32,795 nt of DNA from Caloranaerobacter azorensis DSM 13643 (GCF_900129995.1 NZ_FQXO01000020.1:1-32795); one strand, 5' to 3'. Positions 6,105 to 14,423 are shown, numbered from the stretch's first letter. Program-made: numbers and translations. Notes: generated by a model from the sequence alone, not told the origin.

Positions 6105-7733
6105 TTAAAGTTTCACATCACCAGCAACTACACTGTTTACTTGTTCACCAGATATTATAGGAATAGCAACTGTAACACAGTAGTCATCTGTTATAGCAGA
6201 AATGTAAGGTTTGGAAATATATAAGTTTCCTTTCATAACTTCTTTAAAATAAGGCCTATGAGCTAGGTTATCTATATCAACGGATATAGTAGAACCTTTT
6301 ATATTTCCTTTAGAATCTAATACAACAACGACATCAAAGAGTTTATCATATTTTCTTTTCACATTATTAATAAACTCTTGTACTTCTTCTTCATTTTCCG
6401 GATTATTTAGCCTATATTCAACTGTTAAATCTTTTAATATTTTTTCAGCTTCTTTTATTCTATTTTCATCTTCCTTACTAATTTCATAATTTCCCTCAAC
6501 TTCTGTGATAAATTCGATTAATTCTTTCGACATATTAGTTAAATTTTCTACTGTTTTAGAAATTCCCTTAACTAAATTTACTTCTTCTTGAGTAGAAGCA
6601 TTTATTTCTTCCATTCCTGCTGCAGTTTGTTGTGTAACAGCAGATATTTCTTCCATAAGTTCATCTACTTTACGAGCATTTGAAATACCACTTTCTGATA
6701 GTTTCAATATTTCTTTTGTAGAATTTAAAGTAACATCAGATGTCTGTTCAACTTTATTGAACAGTTCTTTAAATTCTTCAGCATATTGAACGTTTTTTTC
6801 CATATCTGTAACCTGCATTTCAATATGTTTAGATATACGATCTATTTTTTGAGATATATCTTCTATTATTTGTCTTATTTTAGATGCAGATTTTTCAGAT
6901 TCCTCTGCTAATTTTCTAATTTCTTCGGCTACTACTGCAAACCCTTTACCTACTTCTCCTGCTCTTGCTGCTTCTATTGCGGCATTTAATGCTAAAAGAT
7001 TTGTTTGTTCACTTATTCCACTTACTATAGCTATTATGTCTTTTATTTTTTTAGCATTATGATTTAGATTTTCTATTTCAACGGCAAGTTCAATATTGTT
7101 TTTTTCGCTGTTTTCTAAATTGTCAATTAATCCTTCAAGTTTTTCTCCAGATTCATTTATCTTTTCTTTCATTTCTTTTGTTATAGAATATGTGTCTTTA
7201 GCGAAGTTAGCAATCGTTTGAGAACTTTCAACAATCTGCATAGTACTATTCTTGGTATTCATAGCTCTTTCTGCTTGAAGTTCAAGCCCTTGAGAAATCT
7301 CATTTATAGTTGTCGATATTTCTTCAATAGATTGACTTAATACTTCATAATCTTTTGATATATTCCAAGAATAAGTAGAAACTTTATCTAAAGCAACCAA
7401 TGTTTTTCCTACTAGTCTTCTAATATTAGCTATCATATTATTTAATGATATTACAAATCCATTGAGCATTTTATCATAATTATTTTTTATAGTTTGAGTA
7501 AGACTTCCTTGTGTTATTCTATTTAATAACTCGCTAGATTTTGTAATATACACACTTTGAAATTTTTTTATCAAAAGTGTGAATATATAAGGAATTATTA
7601 AAGATACTGCAAATAATATGATAATTTTAAATTCTGTTAATTCTGCAATATAGTTGTTGCCTGTTAATATCCAAGGCATAGTCATACCTAATATAAAAAC
7701 TATGAATATTATAATAAAAAATTTTAATTTCAT
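6105..7733 (-). CDS. Methyl-accepting chemotaxis protein with C-terminal Cache-like domain
   Basis: 542 residues. Two membrane segments (about 4-24 and 36-57) leave only a dozen residues outside, so there is no extracellular sensor. A HAMP-like linker and a long coiled coil follow. The signalling tip reads [19 protein letters not shown] then [15 protein letters not shown], the hallmark that contacts CheA and CheW. After the coiled coil and a linker (about 415-460) comes a C-terminal domain with [28 protein letters not shown] and the end segment [20 protein letters not shown]. This is the layout of a Cache (extracellular ligand) domain, here predicted in the cytoplasm. It may read an internal small molecule. 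The gene stands alone with AGGAAGGAGG before its start. Confidence 0.88.
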   Translation of the reverse strand: MKLKFFIIIFIVFILGMTMPWILTGNNYIAELTEFKIIILFAVSLIIPYIFTLLIKKFQSVYITKSSELLNRITQGSLTQTIKNNYDKMLNGFVISLNNMIANIRRLVGKTLVALDKVSTYSWNISKDYEVLSQSIEEISTTINEISQGLELQAERAMNTKNSTMQIVESSQTIANFAKDTYSITKEMKEKINESGEKLEGLIDNLENSEKNNIELAVEIENLNHNAKKIKDIIAIVSGISEQTNLLALNAAIEAARAGEVGKGFAVVAEEIRKLAEESEKSASKIRQIIEDISQKIDRISKHIEMQVTDMEKNVQYAEEFKELFNKVEQTSDVTLNSTKEILKLSESGISNARKVDELMEEISAVTQQTAAGMEEINASTQEEVNLVKGISKTVENLTNMSKELIEFITEVEGNYEISKEDENRIKEAEKILKDLTVEYRLNNPENEEEVQEFINNVKRKYDKLFDVVVVLDSKGNIKGSTISVDIDNLAHRPYFKEVMKGNLYISKPYISAITDDYCVTVAIPIISGEQVNSVVAGDVKL

Positions 7734-7889
7734 TAAAAATCCTCCTTCCTATTATAACTAACAATTCGACTTTTTTCTAAAAATTCCTGTAAAAAAATAC
7801 TTTTTGTTATTTTAGCAATAATCAAGTTGGACTATTTTGTAGTATTTATTGTGAATATTTATGAATGTTTTTGATATAATAGAATAAAA

Positions 7890-7918
7890 TTGACAATTTC
7901 TTTTATATATTGTAATAT
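7890..7918 (+). promoter_or_regulatory. Sigma-A promoter for the arsR-type gene
   Basis: TTGACA (7890-7895, a perfect -35) and TAATAT (7913-7918) are 17 bases apart. Transcription would start near 7925, giving a leader of about 25 bases with the Shine-Dalgarno GAGGTGAT. Confidence 0.6.
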
Positions 7919-7950
7919 TAAAATATATAGATAGAATGAGGTGATGACTT

Positions 7951-8235
7951 ATAAAAGAAATAGCAAATCAAATTGAAGAGTTAACTAAAAAAGCTGATAT
8001 ATTAAAAGCAATTGCGCATCCAATAAGATTATGTATAGTTAAAGGACTTCTAGATGAAGAAGGATGTAATGTAACTAAAATGCAAAGTTGTTTAAATATG
8101 CCTCAATCAACAATATCTCAACATTTAGCGAAATTAAAAGCGGCTGGTGTTGTCGAAGGTAGAAGGCATGGTGTAGAGATTAAATACTATTTAATTAATG
8201 AAGATGTCAGAAAAATTTTAAAAGTTATATTTTAA
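7951..8235 (+). CDS. ArsR/SmtB-family regulator with likely AUA start
   Basis: A 94-residue winged-helix protein: LKAIAHPIRLCIVKGLLDEE, the recognition region NMPQSTISQHLAKLKAAGVV and the wing VEGRRHGVEIKYYLI. It is missed by normal calling because the frame has an upstream stop (TGA 7945-7947) and no ATG, GTG or TTG before codon 44, inside the DNA-binding domain. GAGGTGAT (7938-7945) ends five bases before ATA 7951, so AUA is the best start (inference); ATT codons further in are alternatives. Cysteines 28, 39 and 47 could sense thiols, persulfide or metal. It lies 91 bases before the persulfide-type reductase, so it probably represses that gene in the manner of the BigR/SqrR group. The palindrome at 8285-8300 is a candidate operator. 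Confidence 0.85.
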   Translation: MKEIANQIEELTKKADILKAIAHPIRLCIVKGLLDEEGCNVTKMQSCLNMPQSTISQHLAKLKAAGVVEGRRHGVEIKYYLINEDVRKILKVIF

Positions 8236-8284
8236 TTTGTTTTTATGCTCAATTTTGTATTTTTTTTAACAATATAATTTAATT

Positions 8285-8300
8285 ATTAATATATATTAAT
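8285..8300. promoter_or_regulatory. Perfect 16-bp palindrome before the CoADR gene (candidate operator)
   Basis: ATTAATATATATTAAT is self-complementary over 16 bases and lies between the arsR-type gene and the reductase, about 27 bases before the reductase start. Its AT content makes chance symmetry more likely than usual, so binding is only suggested. Confidence 0.4.
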
Positions 8301-8326
8301 TAAAAGATTAATAAGGAGGAATTTTT

Positions 8327-10840
8327 ATGTCAAAGAAAGTTTTAATTGTAGGTGGTGTAGCTGGAGGAGCATCTACGGCTGCAAGACTTAGGAGACTCGA
8401 CGAAAAGATTGAAATTATCATGTTTGAAAAGGGGGAACATATTTCATTTGCAAATTGTGGTCTACCTTATTATATTGGTGGCACGATTGAAGAGAGAGAT
8501 GCTCTGTTAGTTCAGACTCCAGAAAAAATGAGATCAAGATTTAATATCGATGTGAGGGTAAAAAATGAAGTATTATCAATAGATAGGGAAAAGAAAGAAG
8601 TAAAAGTTAAAGATTTAGACAGCGGAAAAATATATAAAGAAACATATGATTATCTAGTGTTGTCTCCGGGTGCTAGTCCGATTAAACCACCAATTCCAGG
8701 CATTGACTCACCTAATATATTTACTTTAAGAAATATACCGGATACAGATGCAATAAAAGAATATTTGGATAATAAAAAGCCTAAACGTGCAGTAGTTGTT
8801 GGCGGCGGATTTATCGGTATAGAGATGGCAGAAAATCTTTATGATAGAGGTTTGAATGTCTCTATTGTAGAAATGGCAGATCAAGTTATGGGGCCTATTG
8901 ATTTTGATATGGCTCAAATTGTACACCAGCATATTAAATCTAAAGGTGTAAAATTATATTTAAAAGATGGGGTTAAAGAATTTGAATATAAAGATGGTGT
9001 AACTAGAGTAACGCTTCAAAGCGGCAAGACTCTAGATGCTGATATAGTAATACTTGCAATTGGAGTAAGAGCGGACAGTAAATTAGCTGTAGATTGCGGA
9101 CTCGAGGTTAACCAAAGGGGCGGAATAGTTGTTGATGAGTATTTAAGAACATCAGATAAAAACATCTTTGCTATAGGAGATGCGATTGAAGTAGTTGACT
9201 TTGTAAATGGTTCTAAAACCATGATACCATTAGCCGGGCCTGCAAATAAACAGGGTAGAATAGTGGCAAATAATATTGTAGGTAGATCAGAAAAGTATAA
9301 AGGGACACAGGGTACTTCAATAGCAAAAGTATTCGATTTAACGGTTGCTTCGACTGGTAATAATGAGAAATTATTAAATAGAATGGGCAAAAAGTATGGT
9401 AAAGATTACAAAATAGCTCTTATACATTCAAAATCACATGCGGGATATTATCCTGGGGCAATACCAATGACTATTAAATTAATATTTAACTTAAAAGGTA
9501 AAATATTAGGTGCTCAAATTGTAGGATATGACGGAGTAGACAAGAGAATAGATGTTATTGCATCTGCAATAAGATTTGGAGGTACAGTTTACGATCTTAA
9601 GGAATTAGAACTTGCTTATGCACCGCCTTATTCATCAGCAAAAGACCCTGTGAACATGGCAGGATTTACGGCAGAGAATATACTAAAGAGAGATGTAGAT
9701 GTTATTATGTGCAACGAGTTAGAAAAATTGGATAAAAATGAAGTAATTATTCTTGATGTTAGAGAGGAAATTGAAAGGGAATTAGGATATATTGAAGGTT
9801 CGATTAATATACCATTAGACGAATTGAGAGACAGATTAAATGAATTAGATAAGGAAAAATTAATAATACCATATTGTGCTATAGGACTTAGAGGATATTT
9901 AGCTGCGAGGATTTTGAAGCAAAATGGCTTCAAGAAAGTTAAGAATTTAAGTGGCGGATATACAACTTATAGTTGTATCTTTTGTCAAGATGAAGATGGG
10001 GCTTCAAAATGTGGAGGTGCTACCTGTGATTCCAATGTAGATTTCAATGAGGGTGGAGATGTAGAAGAAATAGATGTAAATAAGTTGGAAGGAAAAACTA
10101 TAAAATTAAATGCTTGTGGACTTCAATGTCCGGGGCCAATAATGCAAGTATATGAGAGAATGAAGACATTAGAAAATGGAGATATTCTAGAAGTAACTGC
10201 AACAGATCCCGGATTTATAAATGATATAAATACTTGGTGCAGGCGAACTGGTAATACTTTGATAAAGACTGAAAAAAGGCCAAAAGAGTTTGTAGCTTTT
10301 ATTAGAAAGGGTACAGGTGGGAAAATTACTGTTAAAGATAATAACAATAGTAACATAGTACAGACTACAAATGATGGTAAGACGATAGTTGTATTTAGTG
10401 GAGATTTAGATAAGGCAATAGCTTCATTTATAATTGCAAATGGAGCGGCTGCTATGGGAAGGAAAGTTACGATGTTCTTTACATTCTGGGGACTTAATAT
10501 ATTAAGAAAACCAGAAAAAGTAAAAGTTCAAAAAGGTTTTATGGATAAGATGTTTAGTATGATGATGCCGAGAGGAAGTAAAAAGCTGAAGCTATCACAG
10601 ATGAACATGATGGGCATGGGAGCAAAAATGATAAGAAATGTAATGAAGAGGAAAAATATTTCTTCATTAGAGGAATTAATCGAACAAGCTAAAAATCAAG
10701 GTGTAAGATTAGTTGCATGTAATATGTCAATGGATGTGATGGGAATAACTAAAGAGGAATTAATAGATGGGGTAGAAATAGGAGGAGTAGCAAGTTATTT
10801 AGGAGCAGCTGAAGAATCGAATGTCAACTTATTTATCTAA
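8327..10840 (+). CDS. CoA-disulfide/persulfide reductase fused to rhodanese, TusA and DsrE-like domains
   Basis: 837 residues in four parts. First a FAD/NAD(P)H reductase of the CoA-disulfide type (about 1-445) with GGVAGGASTAAR for FAD, Cys44 in FANCGLPYY and a second nucleotide site, VVVGGGFIGIEMAE. Then a rhodanese domain (about 460-545) with active Cys517 in CAIGLRG. A linker carries Cys550, 553, 562 and 567 (C-x2-C-x8-C-x4-C). Then a TusA domain with Cys601 in LQCPGP (about 590-665). Last a DsrE-like domain with Cys798 (about 675-837). Together these could reduce CoA or small-molecule persulfides and pass sulfane sulfur from Cys to Cys. AAGGAGG precedes the ATG. The ArsR-type gene upstream is its likely regulator, and a terminator follows directly. 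Confidence 0.92.
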   Translation: MSKKVLIVGGVAGGASTAARLRRLDEKIEIIMFEKGEHISFANCGLPYYIGGTIEERDALLVQTPEKMRSRFNIDVRVKNEVLSIDREKKEVKVKDLDSGKIYKETYDYLVLSPGASPIKPPIPGIDSPNIFTLRNIPDTDAIKEYLDNKKPKRAVVVGGGFIGIEMAENLYDRGLNVSIVEMADQVMGPIDFDMAQIVHQHIKSKGVKLYLKDGVKEFEYKDGVTRVTLQSGKTLDADIVILAIGVRADSKLAVDCGLEVNQRGGIVVDEYLRTSDKNIFAIGDAIEVVDFVNGSKTMIPLAGPANKQGRIVANNIVGRSEKYKGTQGTSIAKVFDLTVASTGNNEKLLNRMGKKYGKDYKIALIHSKSHAGYYPGAIPMTIKLIFNLKGKILGAQIVGYDGVDKRIDVIASAIRFGGTVYDLKELELAYAPPYSSAKDPVNMAGFTAENILKRDVDVIMCNELEKLDKNEVIILDVREEIERELGYIEGSINIPLDELRDRLNELDKEKLIIPYCAIGLRGYLAARILKQNGFKKVKNLSGGYTTYSCIFCQDEDGASKCGGATCDSNVDFNEGGDVEEIDVNKLEGKTIKLNACGLQCPGPIMQVYERMKTLENGDILEVTATDPGFINDINTWCRRTGNTLIKTEKRPKEFVAFIRKGTGGKITVKDNNNSNIVQTTNDGKTIVVFSGDLDKAIASFIIANGAAAMGRKVTMFFTFWGLNILRKPEKVKVQKGFMDKMFSMMMPRGSKKLKLSQMNMMGMGAKMIRNVMKRKNISSLEELIEQAKNQGVRLVACNMSMDVMGITKEELIDGVEIGGVASYLGAAEESNVNLFI

Positions 10841-10866
10841 AAAAGAGGGACATTGTTCCCTCTTTT
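10841..10866 (+). terminator. Terminator after the CoADR fusion gene
   Basis: AAAAGAGGGA (10841-10850) pairs perfectly with TCCCTCTTTT (10857-10866) around a six-base loop; the T-rich arm continues as GTTTT. Confidence 0.85.
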
Positions 10867-10946
10867 GTTTTAAAAAGTTGTTTAAATATTTTGCAGGCGG
10901 GTATCAATAAATCGGACGAAAAAATGTTGTAGGGGGTTATATAAGT

Positions 10947-11498
10947 ATGAATGCAATGACAGCATCAAATTTACGTTCAGCATATGGTGGAGAAAGTCAA
11001 GCTCATATGAGATATAAAGTATGGGCAGCTAAAGCAGAAGATGAAGGGTTTAATAATGTAGCAAGATTATTTAGAGCAGTATCATTTGCTGAAGAAATTC
11101 ATGCTACAAGTCATTTTAAGGCTTTAAAAGATGAGAAAGGCGATTTTTCAGTTACAGCGGGAGCTGGATTCGGATTAGGAAGTACTTCAGAAAACTTACA
11201 AGGAGCTATAGCTGGAGAAAATTTTGAAGTTGAGCAGATGTATCCTGCTTTTATAGAAGTAGCAAAAATGCAAGGAGAGAAAAAAGCTACAATTTCAATG
11301 AAATATGCATATGAAGCAGAAAAAACACATGCCGCTCTTTTCACTAAGGCAAAAGAATCTGTAGATTCTGGTAAAGATGTAGAATTCGGCGATTTACATG
11401 TATGTGAAATTTGCGGTTATACTGTAGAAGGAGAAACTCCTGAAAAATGTCCTATTTGTGGAGCTAAATCCGAAAAATTTAGGACTTTCAGTAAATAA
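10947..11498 (+). CDS. rbr: Rubrerythrin
   Basis: 183 residues. The N-terminal ferritin-like four-helix part has di-iron ligands in GGESQAHMRY, SFAEEIHATSHF, GENFEVEQMY and YEAEKTHAALF. The C-terminal rubredoxin-like part has CEICGYTV and CPICGAKSEKF for one Fe(SCys)4 centre. It reduces hydrogen peroxide with electrons from NADH-rubredoxin reductase or similar donors, a main oxygen defence of anaerobes. It has its own leader after the upstream terminator and its own terminator. AGGGGG lies before the start. I see no PerR box. A weak sigma-A-like pair (TTGTTT at 10878, TATCAA near 10902) is possible. Confidence 0.96.
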   Translation: MNAMTASNLRSAYGGESQAHMRYKVWAAKAEDEGFNNVARLFRAVSFAEEIHATSHFKALKDEKGDFSVTAGAGFGLGSTSENLQGAIAGENFEVEQMYPAFIEVAKMQGEKKATISMKYAYEAEKTHAALFTKAKESVDSGKDVEFGDLHVCEICGYTVEGETPEKCPICGAKSEKFRTFSK

Positions 11499-11520
11499 TA
11501 GAAAATAACATAAATATTTT

Positions 11521-11557
11521 AAAAGCATCCCTGTTTGGGATGTTTTTAATTTTTTTA
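11521..11557 (+). terminator. Terminator after rubrerythrin
   Basis: AAAAGCATCCC (11521-11531) pairs with GGGATGTTTTT (11537-11547) with one G-T wobble and a five-base loop, followed by a second run of T. Confidence 0.85.
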
Positions 11558-11640
11558 ATAATCTAAATAAAAAAATAAAGGGAAAAAACGATATCTTGTA
11601 GAATAAATAAGTTAGTCAAAAAACGAGCGAAGGTGATAGT

Positions 11641-12270
11641 ATGGTTATAAAAGATATAGAACAATTTATAAATCAAATTAAATCTGTTCTCTCATGTAAG
11701 ATTGTTGCAGATGAAAACGGTAGCATTCAAGAGATACATATACTTTCAGATACAAAAAGAAGTCCAAAACAAGTTTCTAGAGATGTTCAATCAGGTTTAA
11801 TATCAAGATTTGGATTAGATATAGATCATAAAAAGATAAGTATTGCTCAAATTGATGAAAAAGTAGCTGAAAATAAGGATTTTAGATTAAAACTCAAGAC
11901 GATTGAATTCTCGACATTAGGGACAAAAGTATTTATTAAGGTTATATTAGAAAAAGATGAAGAGGTTTTTGAAGGAGAAATATCAGGAATAAATACTGTT
12001 TCAAATTCTCAAAGGCTTTTAGGAACTGCTGCATTAAAGGCAGTTGAGAAATTTTTAGGAACTGAAGACAATTTCATACTTGAAGATATAAAAACTATTG
12101 AATTAGCAGGACGAGAGGTTGTAGTATCAGCTGTTACTTTTGTTACTAACAATTATGAAAAACTATTATCAGGTTGTGCTTTTGTCAATAGGGATAAAAA
12201 AGAAGCAGTAGTAAAGGCAACATTAGATGCAATAAATAGAAGTATTATTAGACATTATAGTGGTAATTAG
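11641..12270 (+). CDS. Conserved hypothetical protein with LeuA-dimerisation-like C-terminal half
   Basis: 209 residues, soluble. The N-terminal part (1-75) has EIHILSDTKRSPKQVSRDVQ and FGLDIDHKKISIAQID, a conserved block I recall from unnamed clostridial and actinobacterial proteins. The C-terminal part (85-205) has two similar strand-helix units: VFEGEISGINTVSNSQRLLG followed by ALKAVEKFLG, then LLSGCAFVNRDKKEAVVKAT followed by LDAINRSII. The second half resembles the allosteric dimerisation domain of 2-isopropylmalate synthase in layout (inference, not proven). It starts at ATG 11641 after GGTGATAGT, a modest ribosome site. Its stop lies in the left inverted repeat of the unit at 12266. 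Pathway unknown. Confidence 0.75.
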   Translation: MVIKDIEQFINQIKSVLSCKIVADENGSIQEIHILSDTKRSPKQVSRDVQSGLISRFGLDIDHKKISIAQIDEKVAENKDFRLKLKTIEFSTLGTKVFIKVILEKDEEVFEGEISGINTVSNSQRLLGTAALKAVEKFLGTEDNFILEDIKTIELAGREVVVSAVTFVTNNYEKLLSGCAFVNRDKKEAVVKATLDAINRSIIRHYSGN

Positions 12271-12312
12271 GCCGGCTAACTTAATTTATTTAAACAATTT
12301 TTTTTAGCGAAG

Positions 12313-12374
12313 CGAGTATAGCCTGTTGGATTAGCGAACCAACAGAGTATATGCTTAAAAGGGGGCTATATTCG
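12313..12374 (+). ncRNA. Structured leader RNA (candidate cis-regulator) of the 25-aa peptide
   Basis: CGAGTATAGCC (12313-12323) pairs with GGCTATATTCG (12364-12374), eleven pairs with one G-T wobble. Stacked directly on it is TGTTGG (12324-12329) with CCAACA (12339-12344) around the loop ATTAGCGAA. A 19-base single strand, 12345-12363, completes it. The stem's 3' strand ends on the base before the ATG and overlaps the GGGGG ribosome site, so folding should hide translation. TTAGCGAA occurs twice (12304 on, 12331 on). It matches no riboswitch class I know. Confidence 0.55.
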
Positions 12375-12452
12375 ATGAAAAAAGTATTAATGGTATTAAC
12401 AAGCTTATTAGCTTTAATATTAGCAAGTGGGGCAAACTTTTCTTGGTTATAA
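12375..12452 (+). CDS. 25-aa signal-like or autoinducer-like peptide
   Basis: ATG 12375 follows AAAAGGGGG (12357-12365). The 25 codons encode MKKVLMV, a Leu-rich core and the end ASGANFSWL. The two lysines plus a hydrophobic run look like an export signal or the leader of AgrD-like cyclic peptides, but there is no cysteine and no acidic tail as in typical cyclic-lactone precursors. It may be a short secreted peptide, a membrane toxin-like peptide or a leader peptide for the HD-GYP gene 56 bases downstream. The strong start region and the ordered structure in front argue that it is translated. No homologue is recalled with confidence. Confidence 0.5.
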   Translation: MKKVLMVLTSLLALILASGANFSWL

Positions 12453-12507
12453 TGTATAATTAGCTTTTGTAATATAGAGCCGGCCTAATGATAAAAAGGA
12501 GGATAAT

Positions 12508-13794
12508 ATGGGCAATATACCTAGGAAATTAAGGTGTTATATAACATTTTTGTTTTTTGTTTCTGCTATAGTTCTTTATTTATTGTTTATAAACAATAGT
12601 TATTTTGATTTGCAATTTTTAATAACTTTTATTTTACTATCAATAATAGCGGAATCCTTACCCATACCTTTACCTAATGAAGGAGCAGTATCAGTTGGTT
12701 TTGCTATAAGTTTAGCTTCTATAATAATAGGAGGTCCATTGACTGGTGCTTTAGTAACGGCTTTTGGTTTTTTATTTAGAATAGTAAAATTGCCAGGTAG
12801 AGGGTATATACACTTACTTAATACTCCAATATATAAGACTATATTTAATGTTTCACAAATGATTATTGTGATTGGATTAGCAGGTATTGTCTATACAAAG
12901 ACAGGTGGAATTGTTGGAAGTGGTGGTTTTATAACTGTACCTATTCCTATTTTATCGGCTGTACTTGTATATATTATTCTTAACACTATAATAATAGCTA
13001 ATTTAATGTCAATATTAAGTGGACAGAACTTTATTAAAATGTGGATAAAAAATATAAAGGATCTTGTACCTAATGCTATTGCAGTTGGTGCATTAGGGTT
13101 GATAATTGCTTTAGCATATTTTAAATTAGGTGCATTTGCAGTAGTGATATTCTTTGGACCATTATTACTAGCTAGACATTCATATAAACTATATATGGAT
13201 ATGAAGCATGTTTATATGGAGACTATTCAGGCTCTTACAAATGCGATGGAAGCAAAAGATGCCTATACTAGCGGACATGCTGAAAGAGTAGGTAAATATG
13301 CAGTTAAGTTAGCTAGGGCATTAAATCTTTCAGATAGAAGAATAGAGAACATAAAAAATGCAGCAATTTTGCATGATATAGGGAAAATAGGTATTGATGA
13401 TCAAATATTAAGAAAACCAGGAAAGCTTACTTATGAAGAATATGAAAAAATAAAAAAGCACCCATCAATAGGTGCTGAAATATTAAAGGAAGTTAACTTC
13501 TTAAAAGAAGTTTCAAGTATAGTAAGACATCATCATGAAAGATATGACGGGAAAGGATATCCCGATGGACTCAAAGAAGACGAAATACCTGTAGAAGCAG
13601 CAATCCTTGCAATAGCGGATGTATATGATGCAATGACATCTGATAGACCTTATAGAAAAGCGTTAACAAAGGAAGTAGCGCTTAGTGAGATTGAAAAAAA
13701 TGCTGGGACACAATTTAATCCGGAATTTGCTAAAATGTTTGTTAAGGTAATGAGAAACGAAGGTGAGAAGGAGATGCTAACTAATGTTAATTGA
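12508..13794 (+). CDS. Membrane-bound HD-GYP cyclic-di-GMP phosphodiesterase
   Basis: 428 residues. The N-terminal half (about 12-225) has six to seven membrane segments with a PIPLPNEGAVSVGFA motif, a MASE-like integral sensor region. The C-terminal half is an HD-GYP domain: TSGHAERV, HDIGKIGI with His289 and Asp290, the histidine cluster VRHHHERYDG and GYP at 350-352. It should cleave c-di-GMP to pGpG or GMP. GGAGG stands eight bases before the ATG. Its 3' end overlaps the DUF5317 gene by 11 bases, so the two form an operon. The structured peptide unit lies directly upstream and may control it. All expected metal-binding residues are visible. Confidence 0.9.
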   Translation: MGNIPRKLRCYITFLFFVSAIVLYLLFINNSYFDLQFLITFILLSIIAESLPIPLPNEGAVSVGFAISLASIIIGGPLTGALVTAFGFLFRIVKLPGRGYIHLLNTPIYKTIFNVSQMIIVIGLAGIVYTKTGGIVGSGGFITVPIPILSAVLVYIILNTIIIANLMSILSGQNFIKMWIKNIKDLVPNAIAVGALGLIIALAYFKLGAFAVVIFFGPLLLARHSYKLYMDMKHVYMETIQALTNAMEAKDAYTSGHAERVGKYAVKLARALNLSDRRIENIKNAAILHDIGKIGIDDQILRKPGKLTYEEYEKIKKHPSIGAEILKEVNFLKEVSSIVRHHHERYDGKGYPDGLKEDEIPVEAAILAIADVYDAMTSDRPYRKALTKEVALSEIEKNAGTQFNPEFAKMFVKVMRNEGEKEMLTNVN

Positions 13795-14392
13795 ATCAAT
13801 GGCAACTTCTCTAGTTGTAGGTAAGGTTAGAGGTGGGAAATTAGAAAATATCGGGAAAGTACAGATTAGAGGTTGGTATTTTTTTGTTTTAGGTTTTATT
13901 ATTGAATTTACAAGTGTATATTTAAAAATGAAAAATATTGGAATAATAAGTACTTTTATTAATAAGTATTTTATTTATGTACATAGTCTATCTTATATAT
14001 TGATTTTTATTGGTCTTATACTTAATTTTAAAAATAAATCCATGATATTAGTTTTTATTGGAACACTTCTCAATTTCATAGTCATCGTCGCAAATGGTGG
14101 TAGAATGCCTGTATCACCTGAAGGATTAAAAACAGCAGGCTTAATATCTAATTTAGAAATGTTGAAGAACGATATGATTATAACACATACATTAATAACT
14201 GACTCTACCAAATTATCTATTTTAGGAGACATTATACCATTATCAAAGCCATATCCATTTCCTAAAATGATAAGTATAGGAGATATTTTTTTAGGTCTTG
14301 GAATATTTTGCTTTATACAAGGTGCTATGACTAAAAAAGGGATTTTTTTAAGAAAAAGCAAAATGATAAGATTTGAATACAAAAAAAGATAA
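13784..14392 (+). CDS. DUF5317 membrane protein
   Basis: 202 residues. Starts MLIESMATSLVVGKVRGGKL, then four to five membrane segments and the conserved ANGGRMPVSPEGL motif near residue 105, which I associate with DUF5317. AAGGAG (13769-13774) lies nine bases before the ATG, inside the end of the HD-GYP gene (11-base overlap). DUF5317 genes are often found next to HD-GYP genes in Clostridia, so a partner role in c-di-GMP turnover or its sensing is plausible but unproven. A terminator follows. Confidence 0.8.
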   Translation: MLIESMATSLVVGKVRGGKLENIGKVQIRGWYFFVLGFIIEFTSVYLKMKNIGIISTFINKYFIYVHSLSYILIFIGLILNFKNKSMILVFIGTLLNFIVIVANGGRMPVSPEGLKTAGLISNLEMLKNDMIITHTLITDSTKLSILGDIIPLSKPYPFPKMISIGDIFLGLGIFCFIQGAMTKKGIFLRKSKMIRFEYKKR

Positions 14393-14396
14393 TAAT

Positions 14397-14423
14397 AGGG
14401 AGTAGAGATACTCTCTTTTTTTA
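14397..14423 (+). terminator. Terminator after the HD-GYP/DUF5317 pair
   Basis: AGGGAGTA (14397-14404) pairs with TACTCTCT (14409-14416) around GAGA, with one G-T wobble, followed by seven T. Confidence 0.8.

Larger units (their letters stand above)
12266..12489. repeat. 224-bp unit bounded by perfect 12-bp inverted repeats
   Basis: ATTAGGCCGGCT (12266-12277) is the exact reverse complement of AGCCGGCCTAAT (12478-12489). The GC-rich core GGCCGGC is striking in this AT-rich DNA. Between them lie a strongly folding leader and a 25-codon frame. The unit spans almost the whole gap between the genes at 11641 and 12508. No clear target-site duplication flanks it. It may be a small mobile unit or a single RNA closed by a 12-bp outer stem. 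Confidence 0.75.

Noticed and set aside
7751-7756. TATAAT (minus strand) as promoter of the chemoreceptor gene
   Set aside because: It would place the transcript start on the Shine-Dalgarno, leaving no usable leader, and the -35 is poor.
9016-10356. Several open frames opposite the CoADR fusion gene
   Set aside because: All lie in the mirror of a long conserved gene and have no ribosome sites.
12271-12374. c-di-GMP riboswitch before the HD-GYP gene
   Set aside because: Neither the GEMM-I (GC-rich tetraloop and receptor, conserved A-rich junction) nor the class II consensus can be seen, so only an unnamed structured element is reported.
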